From positions 1 to 48,738 of the forward strand of contig JAKLHK010000023.1 of assembly GCA_022710185.1 (NCBI GenBank): DNA of 48,738 bases, in the 5' to 3' direction. The stretch comes from Bacteroidota bacterium. Lineage in GTDB: Bacteria; Bacteroidota; Bacteroidia; Bacteroidales; JAGNHN01. Under the pieces are notes generated by a model, which was given only the letters and a program-made list of their open reading frames with translations, did not search any database and was not told where the DNA came from. This document shows positions 25,755 to 34,267 of this stretch, piece after piece. Within the stretch, counting starts at the first letter, position 1. Every line of letters begins with the position of its first letter. The position numbers were made by a program, and so were the translations under genes.

Positions 25755-27206
25755 ATGCATTGGATGAAATGGATTTACAGGAATTGTTCCTGCAGGGGTA
25801 AGCAAGCGCTCGGAGCCTGGGTGATGGTGTTGTCGGTGACGGTTTCCGTTGGGGCCCAGCAAGTGGGAGTGGCAAACCTGCAGCAGCGGATGGACAGCCT
25901 GGTAAGGCTGGAGTGGGAGTCCTCCGCCGGACAATGGGTGCCTACCCTCAAGGATGTCTATACATATAACAGCCTGGACCAGCTGACGCAGGCCGTCAAG
26001 CATTCGCACGCTGCGGGGAATGGATGGAACGCATACTGGGAAGAGAACTATACTTATGGCAGTGGAGGGCTTATCACAGGATATCTGCTGCGCAAGCTCG
26101 ATTCTACTTCCTTCCAGTTGAAGAATTACTGGAAAGAGGAGTATACATACAATGCCACAGGGGACATTACCCACTATCGCGTGTATGAATGGAATGGCTC
26201 GGCAGGGCAGTGGACTGATTCATGGAAGGCGGAATATACCTATGACGCATCAGGCCATCTCCTTACCTATCATGACTTTTATTGGAATGTTGCCGGGGCA
26301 CAATGGGTGAACTCATGGAAGGCGGAGTACACCTATACCAGTGGGCAATTGAGCCAGTACAAGGACTATTACTGGAATTCCGGGTCCGCACAATGGGTGA
26401 GTTCCTGGAAGGCCGACTACACCTACACGGCAGGCCTGCTGACCCTTTACCAGGACTATTCCTGGAACGGATCTTCCTGGGTGAACTCTGGCAAGAAGGA
26501 ATATACCTATACAGCCCAGGGCCTGGAAAGTACCATCTCTGCCTATTCCTGGAAATCAAGCAGTTCTTCCTGGTCATACCTGAAGAAGGAGGAGTTCTCC
26601 TATAACGCGGGAGGCCATCTTACCCTATACCTCATCAAAGGGCCGAACCAAAGTGGAAATCAATGGGTTAACCTTTGGAAGGAAGAGCTGACCTATGATA
26701 TCAGCTCCAATCTGATCAAGGTGGAGACGGCCAACTGGCAGAGTCCGACCTCCCAATGGGCGGGCGACGACAAGCAGGAATACCAGTACGATACAGCCTA
26801 CAGCATCCCTGAGGTGATCCTTCCCTTCTGGTATATCACTAACAGGGCTTTTCAGACCTTCAAGCCAACGGCATATCAGGAATATGGATTTTTCAATGGT
26901 TCCTGGGCGGAGACCTCAAGGAACACCTTCCATTACACTTCCCTCACGCCTGCCGGAGTGGGCACATATACGAGCGAAGGCATAGGGGTTTATCCCAACC
27001 CGGCGCGTGACTTCCTGTTCATCTCCTGGCCCGTGGACAAAGGCCAGGGCTTTATTGAGCTGTTCAATATGCGGGGCCAGCTGATCTGGAGCTCCCAGAT
27101 CCACGAAGATCAGGGCTGTTCGCTGCCGGCCCTGGGAGCCGGCCCTTACCTGTACCGTCTAACAGGCAAAGGGGTGGATGCCCGGGGGCATCTCATTATT
27201 CAATAA
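25755..27206 (+). CDS. T9SS protein with tandem Trp/Tyr-rich repeats
   Basis: 483 residues from the ATG at 25755; a signal peptide ends at about …VTVSVGAQQ. Residues ~45-370 are about ten repeats of 30-35 residues built on 'SAQWVNSWKAEYTYxxxGxLxxYxDYYWN', conserved as W-W-E-Y-Y positions; the pattern recalls YD/RHS-type strands. The C terminus is a T9SS sorting domain (GVYPNPARDFLFISWP … GAGPYLYRLTGKG). The repeats probably form an extended beta-structure at the cell surface. Repeat DNA is locally similar, so copy number could change by recombination. Function unknown; adhesion or matrix binding is plausible given the exopolysaccharide operon next door. Confidence 0.8.
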   Translation: MHWMKWIYRNCSCRGKQALGAWVMVLSVTVSVGAQQVGVANLQQRMDSLVRLEWESSAGQWVPTLKDVYTYNSLDQLTQAVKHSHAAGNGWNAYWEENYTYGSGGLITGYLLRKLDSTSFQLKNYWKEEYTYNATGDITHYRVYEWNGSAGQWTDSWKAEYTYDASGHLLTYHDFYWNVAGAQWVNSWKAEYTYTSGQLSQYKDYYWNSGSAQWVSSWKADYTYTAGLLTLYQDYSWNGSSWVNSGKKEYTYTAQGLESTISAYSWKSSSSSWSYLKKEEFSYNAGGHLTLYLIKGPNQSGNQWVNLWKEELTYDISSNLIKVETANWQSPTSQWAGDDKQEYQYDTAYSIPEVILPFWYITNRAFQTFKPTAYQEYGFFNGSWAETSRNTFHYTSLTPAGVGTYTSEGIGVYPNPARDFLFISWPVDKGQGFIELFNMRGQLIWSSQIHEDQGCSLPALGAGPYLYRLTGKGVDARGHLIIQ

Positions 27207-27297
27207 AAATTTTCGTTCCCGGCCCTGGGTCAGGCAATTCAGGCCCCGGCAGGCAGTCTTATGCAATAAACGGCGGAGCTGTTCCGCAGAGGTTATG

Positions 27298-28077
27298 ATG
27301 AAAGTGGTAATACTGGCCGGGGGATTCGGTACCCGGCTGAGCGAAGAGACCGGGATGATCCCGAAACCGATGGTTAGCATTGGAGGTAAGCCCATCCTGT
27401 GGCATATAATGAAGATCTATGCCCATTTCGGGTTTACGGACTTTTTGGTGCTGGCAGGCTACAAGAGCTACGCCATCAAGGAATACTTTGCCAATTACTT
27501 CATGCACCAGTCGGATGTCAGTTTTCACCTGGCGGATAATTCCATGGAGGTGCTCTCATCCCAGGCCGAGCCCTGGAAAGTGACCATCATGGACACCGGC
27601 CTGAATACCATGACCGGGGGGCGCATCCTGCGGGCGCGCAAATACATCGGCGACGAGCCCTTTATGCTGACTTACGGTGACGGCGTGGCGAACATCGACC
27701 TGTTTGCCCTGCTGTCATTCCATCGCCAGCATGGGCGGGCCATCACCATGACGGCGGTGCAGCCCGAAGGCCGTTTCGGCGCCCTCGAAATGGAAGGGGG
27801 CAATGACAAGGTGCTGCGCTTCATGGAAAAGCCCAGGGGCGATGGTGCCTGGATCAACGGGGGTTTCTTTGTGTGTGAACCCCAGGTCTTTGATTATATC
27901 GGGGAAGGCGACCAAACCGTGTGGGAACGTACCCCGCTGGAACGGCTGGCCCTGGATGGAGAACTTTATTCATACAAGCACTTCGGCTTCTGGAAACCGA
28001 TGGATACCCTCAGGGACAGGCAGCAACTGGAGGAGATGTGGAACGGTGACAGGGCAGATTGGAAAATATGGAAATGA
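27298..28077 (+). CDS. rfbF: Glucose-1-phosphate cytidylyltransferase
   Basis: 259 residues from the second of two adjacent ATGs (27295, 27298). It makes CDP-glucose from CTP and glucose-1-phosphate. Motifs: KVVILAGGFGTRLSEETGMIPKPMV for nucleotide binding, SIGGKPILWHIMKIYAHFGF, FMLTYGDGVANID (metal Asp) and FWKPMDTLRDRQQLEEMW at the C terminus, all characteristic of RfbF/DdhA. The frame is open further upstream to 27178, but that segment is unrelated. It begins the CDP-sugar cassette and its stop overlaps the rfbG start (ATGA, 28074-28077). Confidence 0.95.
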   Translation: MKVVILAGGFGTRLSEETGMIPKPMVSIGGKPILWHIMKIYAHFGFTDFLVLAGYKSYAIKEYFANYFMHQSDVSFHLADNSMEVLSSQAEPWKVTIMDTGLNTMTGGRILRARKYIGDEPFMLTYGDGVANIDLFALLSFHRQHGRAITMTAVQPEGRFGALEMEGGNDKVLRFMEKPRGDGAWINGGFFVCEPQVFDYIGEGDQTVWERTPLERLALDGELYSYKHFGFWKPMDTLRDRQQLEEMWNGDRADWKIWK

Positions 28078-29171
28078 CGGCATTGTTCGGCGGGATTTAC
28101 CGTGGTCGTAAGGTGCTGATTACCGGGCACACCGGCTTCAAAGGCTCCTGGCTGTCGAGGTGGCTGGAAGGCATGGGCGCCGAGGTATACGGTATCGCCC
28201 TGGAGCCTGACACCCAGCCCAATCATTATGATCTGTTTCCCTTGAGGGCCCGATCATATATCCTTGACATCCGCGAAGGGGCAAAGCTCAGGCAGCTGAT
28301 GCAGGCCATCGCGCCGGAGGTGGTCTTCCATCTGGCGGCACAGGCCCTGGTCCGCCGGTCGTATGCGCAACCGGAGGAAACCTTCTCCAGCAACGTGATG
28401 GGCACCCTCAATGTGCTGGATGCATGCAGGGACCTGCCTTCGCTGAAAGCGGTGGTCGTGGTGACCACGGACAAATGCTATGACAACAGGGAATGGCCCT
28501 ATGCCTACCGGGAGAACGACCCGCTGGGGGGTAAGGATCCCTACAGTGCCTCCAAGGCATGTGCTGAGATACTGACAGCCTCCTATCGTCATTCCTTTAT
28601 GCAAACCGCGGCTGGGGGCCCATCCTCGTCCGTGCTGGTGGCCACGGCCAGGGCTGGCAATGTGATCGGTGGAGGGGACTGGGCTGAGGACCGCATCATC
28701 CCTGATCTGGTAAGGGCTGCGTTGGCTGGTAATCCGCTGAAAGTCAGGTATCCACAGGCTACCCGCCCCTGGCAGCATGTGCTGGAACCCCTCAGCGGAT
28801 ACCTGATGCTGGGCTGGCGGCTCCTCGAAGGCCATGCCGCTTTCGCCGAAGCATGGAACTTCGGTCCTGACCCCTCCAGCAACCTCTCCGTACTCCAATT
28901 GGTCGATACAGCAATGGGACACTGGTCATCGGTGAAGGTGGAACTCCCCGTTCAGCGCGAGCCACACGAAGCCGGTTTGCTGATGCTCGACAGCACCAAG
29001 GCGCGTAATGTGCTGGGGTGGAACAATGTATGGGATTTTCCCCAGTCGGTCGCGCACACCATCGAATGGTACCGCGATTTCCATGTTGCCGCGCAGGTCA
29101 GCACCGACAACGACCTGATGGAATATTGCAGCAAGGCCAGTGACCTGGGCCTGTCCTGGGCAAAACAATGA
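28074..29171 (+). CDS. rfbG: CDP-glucose 4,6-dehydratase
   Basis: About 365 residues. It converts CDP-glucose to CDP-4-keto-6-deoxyglucose using bound NAD. Motifs: KVLITGHTGFKGSWLSRWLEGMGAEVYG (extended Rossmann loop, specific for this subgroup), VVFHLAAQALVRRSYAQP, the catalytic YSASK within DPYSASKACAEILTASYR, and ARAGNVIGGGDWAEDRIIPDL. ATG 28074 overlaps the rfbF stop by 4 bp; ATG 28068 is equally possible. It also overlaps the next gene by 4 bp, giving a strictly coupled three-gene unit. Confidence 0.95.
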   Translation: MTALFGGIYRGRKVLITGHTGFKGSWLSRWLEGMGAEVYGIALEPDTQPNHYDLFPLRARSYILDIREGAKLRQLMQAIAPEVVFHLAAQALVRRSYAQPEETFSSNVMGTLNVLDACRDLPSLKAVVVVTTDKCYDNREWPYAYRENDPLGGKDPYSASKACAEILTASYRHSFMQTAAGGPSSSVLVATARAGNVIGGGDWAEDRIIPDLVRAALAGNPLKVRYPQATRPWQHVLEPLSGYLMLGWRLLEGHAAFAEAWNFGPDPSSNLSVLQLVDTAMGHWSSVKVELPVQREPHEAGLLMLDSTKARNVLGWNNVWDFPQSVAHTIEWYRDFHVAAQVSTDNDLMEYCSKASDLGLSWAKQ

Positions 29172-30088
29172 GCGGGAGGCCGTCAATACTCATCACCGGC
29201 GGGGGAGGCTATCTGGGCTCCATGCTGGCCCGCTCCCTTCTGGACGCCGGCCATGACCTGCACCTGGCAGATATCTGCTTCAGCGAGGCTGCCCTGAAGG
29301 AATTCCCCAGGTATTCCCAGGTATACCTGCATACGCTGGACCTCAGGGATGCAGTTGCCGTGGAGCGCCTTTGCCGCGTCGCGGAACCTGCCCACATCTT
29401 TCACCTGGCAGCCATGATCGACCGGTCCAGGGATCCCGCGCTCATGGCCCCTATGCTGGAAGTAAACCTGGGAGGTACGCTTAACCTTCTGATGGGACTT
29501 AAGGATATCCCCTACCTCTCCTTCGGATTCTCCAGCACATCGGAAATTTATGGGAACAAGAACCCCCTGCCTTTCACAGAGGATATGCCACCTCAGCCTG
29601 TCTCGCCTTATTCCTTGAGTAAATGGATGGCGGAGGACCTGATCCGGTCCTGGTCAGGCATGCTGGGCAAGCCCTGGAGGGTCTTCCGGATCTTTAATTT
29701 CTACGGACCCGGCATGCCCCCACAGACCTTCATCCCACAGCTGCTTGAGTCGCTGGAAAGACGGACCTCCTTCCACATGACCCCTGGCGCACAGCGAAGG
29801 GATTATCTTCATGTGCACGACCTGCTATGGTACCTGCGCGAGATGGTGCTGGGCGAAATGCTACAGAATGAAGTCATTAACCTGTGCAGCGGGGAGTCGG
29901 TATCCATGGACGAGATTGCCGATAAACTTACCCCCCGGGAACAGGACCGGGCGTTGCTGCATAAGGACCTGCCTTACCGGGAGAACGAGATATGGGATAT
30001 CCGCGGTGATGCCAGTAAACTCAGGACAGCCTTCCCACATCATCGTCCGCGGCGGATTGAGGAGGGACTCCAGGGCCTGGTCCGCTGA
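29168..30088 (+). CDS. NAD(P)-dependent sugar epimerase/reductase (extended SDR)
   Basis: 306 residues with the SDR pattern: ILITGGGGYLGSMLARSLL (GxxGxxG), HIFHLAAMIDRS, SSTSEIYGNKNPLPFTED and the catalytic YSLSK (PYSLSKWMAEDLI), then FNFYGPGMPPQTFIPQLL and RRDYLHVHDLL. It should act on the CDP-4-keto-6-deoxyhexose made by the two upstream enzymes, by 4-keto reduction or epimerisation. No rfbH-type 3-dehydratase is nearby, so a 6-deoxy rather than 3,6-dideoxy product is likelier; this is inference. The rest of the pathway may lie elsewhere. Confidence 0.85.
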   Translation: MSGRPSILITGGGGYLGSMLARSLLDAGHDLHLADICFSEAALKEFPRYSQVYLHTLDLRDAVAVERLCRVAEPAHIFHLAAMIDRSRDPALMAPMLEVNLGGTLNLLMGLKDIPYLSFGFSSTSEIYGNKNPLPFTEDMPPQPVSPYSLSKWMAEDLIRSWSGMLGKPWRVFRIFNFYGPGMPPQTFIPQLLESLERRTSFHMTPGAQRRDYLHVHDLLWYLREMVLGEMLQNEVINLCSGESVSMDEIADKLTPREQDRALLHKDLPYRENEIWDIRGDASKLRTAFPHHRPRRIEEGLQGLVR

Positions 30089-30219
30089 ACAACCCATCCC
30101 ACAGCTGCCTGAACACATCGGCTTATCGGGGCCTCTTTGGCGCCATCAATCCCCCCATAGTGTGTAGTTATTCATGATCAGATTTATAGGATCTCTGATA
30201 ATGAGCAATTTAGCTAAAG

Positions 30220-30340
30220 GTGTTGAAAATAACAACAGGTGTTGAATAAATAAACACTCTTCTGTTATGGTAATGCCAGCAGGCCTTTCTTCCCACTTTA
30301 TCGAATGAGTGTTGAAATAATCAACACCTCTGGTGTAGAG
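30220..30340. promoter_or_regulatory. Array of three GTGTT-N9-AACA(C/G) dyads upstream of the redox operon
   Basis: Three 19-bp dyads lie in the 350-bp AT-rich gap before 30439: 30220-30238 and 30239-30257 directly abutting, and a perfect one, GTGTTGAAATAATCAACAC, at 30309-30327. Two more small palindromes follow: ACACC-TCT-GGTGT (30324-30336) and CTCT-GGTGT-AGAG (30328-30340). These look like operator sites for a dimeric regulator of the HybA/HybB-like operon. The TTGA…TCAA core recalls CRP/FNR sites but is one base shorter. I see no convincing TAnnTTTG or sigma-54 promoter, and no gene, in the gap. Confidence 0.55.
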
Positions 30341-30438
30341 AAAATTTGCAATGGAGGCTTTAAGTATCAGATAAACAGGCGTATACGAGTTTGGTATCCT
30401 TATTGGATGACCAGGGAAGTCATATAATACCTGAAGTC

Positions 30439-32100
30439 ATGAAGACAAGGATCCTTTTCGTAGCCGTTAGCGGAATGCTGCTCTGCCTGGGCAGCGTCCG
30501 CGGACAGGGCCTCTCCGGGGAAGTCTCCAGGGAAGGTCAGCAGACCCTGAATGTGGCCTGTTCCCCCTCCACGGAAGACTTGGCCCGTGCATGGGCCAAC
30601 GCCTATAACCTGACCAATCCGGAGACCCGGGTGGAGTTGCAGGACCAGTTCACGGCCGGCAACCTGATGATCCTGGAAGGCAACCAGCCTGGGAAAGCAA
30701 GCCCTGCACCGGAATGGCGAATGCTCGTCGGGCGCCGTGTCGTGGTCCCGGTAATCCACAGCAATAACCCTTACCTTGCTGATTTGCAGCAAAGAGGGGT
30801 GACCTCCGATGCCCTGGCCACGGCCCTGGGCGATCCACAGTCGATGCGCTGGGCCACACTGCTGGGACAGGATAAGGGCGGAATGCTCAAGGTGTATGTT
30901 GCCGGGGGTGAAGGGGTGATGGACAGGGTATCAGCCTTCCTCGGCGGGTTGGATGCCCCGATGGAAGGAATGCAGGTTTTGGCCCCGGAGGAGGTGATGC
31001 TGAGCGTACAGGAGGATCCCCTGGCCATCGGATTCATTAATGTGGCCGGTCTGCTTCCCGAAGAGGGCCTTCCCTCCGGCCTGACGCTCCTGCCCATCGA
31101 CCGCAACGGGAACGGGCAGATCGACCCCGTGGAGGATATCTACACTGATCTTTCCCATCTCCTGCGCGGAGTATGGATCGGGAAATACCCCCGGGCCCTG
31201 GTGGCCAATATTTATGCCGCCGGTGCCTCGACAGTAGCTGAAGGTGAAGGCAGGGATTTCCTGCGCTGGGTACTGGCCGATGGACAGCCGGGTCTGGCCG
31301 CCTTCGGGCTCTGTGCCCTGGAACCATCAGAAGGGTATTCCGCTATAGCCAGGCTTGAAGAGCCACAACAGCTTCTGCAGGAGCAGTCCGGCCGGGCCTC
31401 CAGTCTGCTCCTCGCCCTGGCGGTAATCCTGGGTGTTGCCGTGATCGCCCTGCTGGTCCGCTGGCTGGGGATCGCCCGGCCGCGGCCCCGCATGTCCCCC
31501 GCCCTGTCCGCAGATCACGCTTCCGCTGCCCTCGACGAATCAAGCCTCGCCTCCCCCGAAGGCCTGCTGTACGACAAGACCCATACCTGGGCCTTTATGG
31601 AAAAAGACGGTAAAGTCAGTGTTGGCCTCGACGATTTTCTCCAGCATGTCATCGGCCCTGTAACCCGCGTCATGCTGAAAGACCCCGGGGAGAGCGTTCG
31701 CAAAGGGGAAGTGCTCTTCTCTGTGATGCAGTCAGGAAAACAGCTCCATATCTATTCCCCCATTTCCGGTACCATTATCCGGCAGAACGAACAGCTCCGC
31801 AGCCATACCTCCCCCCTCAACGATTCGCCCTATGCCGAAGGCTGGGTGTATGCCATCGAGCCCAGTAACTGGAATATGGAGGTACAGCTGCTGCAGGTGG
31901 CCGATCGCTACCGCCGGTGGATATCCACGGAGTTCAGCCGGGTGAAGGACTTCTTTGCCACGCGGTTCGTTCCGGAAAGCCCCGAATACGCCTATGTTGC
32001 CCTGCAGGATGGGGGAACCCTCCGCGATGGGGTGCTGTCGGAGTTCGGCCCCCAGATATGGGAAGACTTCCAGTCGGAGATCCTGGATTCCAACCGTTAG
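30439..32100 (+). CDS. PstS-like binding domain fused through a membrane helix to a GcvH-like domain
   Basis: 553 residues from the ATG at 30439. Signal peptide at 1-23 (…GMLLCLGSVRGQ). Residues ~30-310 resemble PstS-type periplasmic binding proteins (LNVACSPSTEDLARAWANAYN … VIHSNNPYLADL … DPLAIGFINVAG) and include a calcium-loop-like DRNGNGQIDPVED. A membrane helix lies at ~320-343 (LLLALAVILGVAVIALLVRW). Residues ~373-490 match glycine-cleavage H protein (LLYDKTHTWAFMEKDGKVSVG … YSPISGTI … YAEGWVYAIEP). An ungapped alignment from the Gly before the hairpin puts Gly433 at the lipoyl-lysine position (QSGKQLHIY). The GcvH-like domain would be cytoplasmic. Role unknown; it heads the redox operon. 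Confidence 0.75.
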   Translation: MKTRILFVAVSGMLLCLGSVRGQGLSGEVSREGQQTLNVACSPSTEDLARAWANAYNLTNPETRVELQDQFTAGNLMILEGNQPGKASPAPEWRMLVGRRVVVPVIHSNNPYLADLQQRGVTSDALATALGDPQSMRWATLLGQDKGGMLKVYVAGGEGVMDRVSAFLGGLDAPMEGMQVLAPEEVMLSVQEDPLAIGFINVAGLLPEEGLPSGLTLLPIDRNGNGQIDPVEDIYTDLSHLLRGVWIGKYPRALVANIYAAGASTVAEGEGRDFLRWVLADGQPGLAAFGLCALEPSEGYSAIARLEEPQQLLQEQSGRASSLLLALAVILGVAVIALLVRWLGIARPRPRMSPALSADHASAALDESSLASPEGLLYDKTHTWAFMEKDGKVSVGLDDFLQHVIGPVTRVMLKDPGESVRKGEVLFSVMQSGKQLHIYSPISGTIIRQNEQLRSHTSPLNDSPYAEGWVYAIEPSNWNMEVQLLQVADRYRRWISTEFSRVKDFFATRFVPESPEYAYVALQDGGTLRDGVLSEFGPQIWEDFQSEILDSNR

Positions 32101-32140
32101 GGTCATGATTAGAGAAATCAAACCATAAGCGATAGATACC

Positions 32141-33010
32141 ATGGATATTAACCGCCGGAATTTTTTCAAGGTCATGGGCGCAACAGGGGCTACCCTCGCG
32201 CTCGGCAGTGAACTGCAAGCCAGGCCAAAGAAAGGAGCGGACACGGAATTCTACGGAGTACTGTATGATTCCGTCCGCTGTATTGGATGCTACAACTGCG
32301 AATATGAATGCGCCTCCGCCCATGGGTTGCCGGAGCCGGTGATCCCGGCCGAGGACACCCAGGTGCGCAAGCCCGATGAGACGTGGCGTACCGTGGTCAA
32401 CGGCTATGAAACGTCCAAGGGCAAGGTATATGTAAAACAGCAGTGCATGCACTGCAACGAGCCGGCCTGTGCCGCGGCCTGCCTGACCCAGGCTATGTAC
32501 AAGACCGAGGAAGGACCGGTGATCTGGAGGGGGAACAAGTGCATGGGCTGCCGCTACTGCATGGTATCCTGCCCGTTCGACAGCCCCAAATTCGAATATT
32601 TCAGCGCCAACCCGAAGATCAACAAGTGCACCATGTGCTTCGAGGAGAAGGTTAAGCAGGGCGGGATCCCGGCCTGTGTGGAATTCTGCTCGGGCGATGC
32701 CCTGATGTTCGGCCCGCGAAGGGAGCTCATCAAGGAGGCCAGGCGAAGGATAGCCGAGCAGCCTGATGTATACTACGACCATATCTACGGGGAACACGAG
32801 GCCGGGGGCACCGGGTGGCTATACCTTTCGCCGGTACCCTTCGAGGAACTCGGCCTCCGCACCGGCATTCAGCGCGATTCATACCCCGCCCTCACCAAGG
32901 GCTTCCTCTACAGCGTACCCACGGTGTTCATCGCCGTCCCGGCCCTGTTGCTGGGCATACAGCAAGCCACCAGTAAGAACCAGACAAATCCGGAGAACGA
33001 AGATGAATAA
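32141..33010 (+). CDS. HybA-like Tat-exported 4Fe-4S ferredoxin subunit
   Basis: 289 residues. The N terminus has a twin-arginine signal (NRRNFFKVMGATGATLALG). Cys motifs for four cubane clusters are present: CIGCYNCEYEC, CMHCNEPACAAAC, CMGCRYCMVSC and CTMCFEE…CVEFC. A C-terminal membrane anchor (SVPTVFIAVPALLLGIQQA) matches HybA of hydrogenase-2. It should pass electrons on the periplasmic side between a partner enzyme and the HybB/NrfD-like subunit encoded next (8-bp overlap). No hydrogenase, molybdopterin or other catalytic subunit is adjacent, so the electron partner is unknown. Confidence 0.9.
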   Translation: MDINRRNFFKVMGATGATLALGSELQARPKKGADTEFYGVLYDSVRCIGCYNCEYECASAHGLPEPVIPAEDTQVRKPDETWRTVVNGYETSKGKVYVKQQCMHCNEPACAAACLTQAMYKTEEGPVIWRGNKCMGCRYCMVSCPFDSPKFEYFSANPKINKCTMCFEEKVKQGGIPACVEFCSGDALMFGPRRELIKEARRRIAEQPDVYYDHIYGEHEAGGTGWLYLSPVPFEELGLRTGIQRDSYPALTKGFLYSVPTVFIAVPALLLGIQQATSKNQTNPENEDE

Positions 33011-34223
33011 GACCATCGCTTTGACCAGGGACAACGACGGGCGTCCCATGTGGAGATTCCTGCTTCAGGAGCTCAAGCCGAAAGGAAAACTGTTCACCCC
33101 TTTCAATATCATTTCTGTCCCCATCATCCTGCTGGGTACCGCGCTTATCGTGTATCGGTTCATATACGGCATCGGGTCCATAACCAACCTGAGCCAGGAA
33201 GTTCCCTGGGGGCTCTGGATCGGTTTCGATGTGGTCACCGGGGTCGCCTTTGCCGGAGGGGCCTACGTGATCACGTTCATGGTCTATGTCCTGAACGTGA
33301 AAAAGTACCATTCCATCGTCCGGGTCACCGTGCTGAACGGTTTCCTGGCCTACCTCTTTTATGCCGGGGCCCTGCTGCTCGACCTGGGCCGGCCCTGGAA
33401 CGTGATCAACCCCATCATTGGCAACAGCTTCGGCGTCAGCTCTGTACTTTTCCTGGTGGCCTGGCACTTCCTGCTGTATATGATCGCCCAGCTGATCGAG
33501 TTCTCCCCGGCCATCGCCGAATGGCTTGGCGCCCGGAGAGCCCGGAAGATCCTCTCGGGCATGACCCTGGCCGCAGTGATCTTCGGGATCACCCTGTCCA
33601 TGCTGCATCAAAGCGGACTCGGCGCCCTTTTCCTTATGGCCAAGGAGAAGATACACCCGCTATGGTATTCCGAGTTCATCCCGGTGCTCTTCCTGATTTC
33701 CAGCATCTTCGCTGGACTTTCCATGGTCATCTTCGAAGGTTCGATCAGCCAACGGGTGTTCTTTGACCAGATCAATGAGCATCATCGCAGGGAACATAAC
33801 GATATCGTGCACAGCCTCGCCAGGATATGTACGGGCGCCATGTTCGTCTACTTCTTTCTGCAGCTGGTGGTGCTGATCCATGGCAAGCACTGGGACCTGC
33901 TCGGTACCCGAATGGGAGCATGGTACCTGCTTGAGATGATCGGCTTTGTGCTGCTGCCTATGCTGCTCTTTTATTACAGTTATCGCTCACGCAAGCTGCT
34001 GCTCGTAAGGATAGCGGCCATCCTTACCATGCTGGGGGTCATCCTCAACCGTCTCAACGTTTCCGTGATCGGCTTTCGCTGGGATATGGACATCCATTAT
34101 GTGCCTTCATGGCAGGAGCTTGTGGTCACCCTTACGGTGCTGTTCACCGAGATCTGGATCTTCCGCTGGGTGATCAACCGCATGCCGGTGCTCCGCGAAT
34201 CTCCGGCCTGGGCAAGGAAGTGA
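33003..34223 (+). CDS. HybB/NrfD-family quinone-interacting membrane subunit
   Basis: 406 residues from the ATG at 33003 (the longer frame is an overlap artefact). About ten membrane helices of the HybB/PsrC/NrfD family: FNIISVPIILLGTALIVYRF, PWGLWIGFDVVTGVAFAGGAY, YLFYAGALLLDLGRPW, FLVAWHFLLYMIAQLIEFSP, the HQSGLGALFLMAKEKIHPLWY region and EFIPVLFLISSIFAGLSMVIFEG. Such subunits exchange electrons with the quinone pool for a periplasmic ferredoxin subunit. Start and stop overlap with the HybA-like gene indicates a complex of the two. Direction of electron flow cannot be deduced. Confidence 0.9.
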   Translation: MNKTIALTRDNDGRPMWRFLLQELKPKGKLFTPFNIISVPIILLGTALIVYRFIYGIGSITNLSQEVPWGLWIGFDVVTGVAFAGGAYVITFMVYVLNVKKYHSIVRVTVLNGFLAYLFYAGALLLDLGRPWNVINPIIGNSFGVSSVLFLVAWHFLLYMIAQLIEFSPAIAEWLGARRARKILSGMTLAAVIFGITLSMLHQSGLGALFLMAKEKIHPLWYSEFIPVLFLISSIFAGLSMVIFEGSISQRVFFDQINEHHRREHNDIVHSLARICTGAMFVYFFLQLVVLIHGKHWDLLGTRMGAWYLLEMIGFVLLPMLLFYYSYRSRKLLLVRIAAILTMLGVILNRLNVSVIGFRWDMDIHYVPSWQELVVTLTVLFTEIWIFRWVINRMPVLRESPAWARK

Positions 34224-34267
34224 ACGGGAATTTGTGATTCATCAGATTAACTTAAAATCAATGTGTT

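Noticed and set aside
30309..30327. A canonical FNR/CRP site
   Set aside because: The TTGA/TCAA halves are separated by five bases where the FNR consensus has six, and the conserved feature across the three copies is GTGTT-N9-AACA. I list it as an operator of unknown family.
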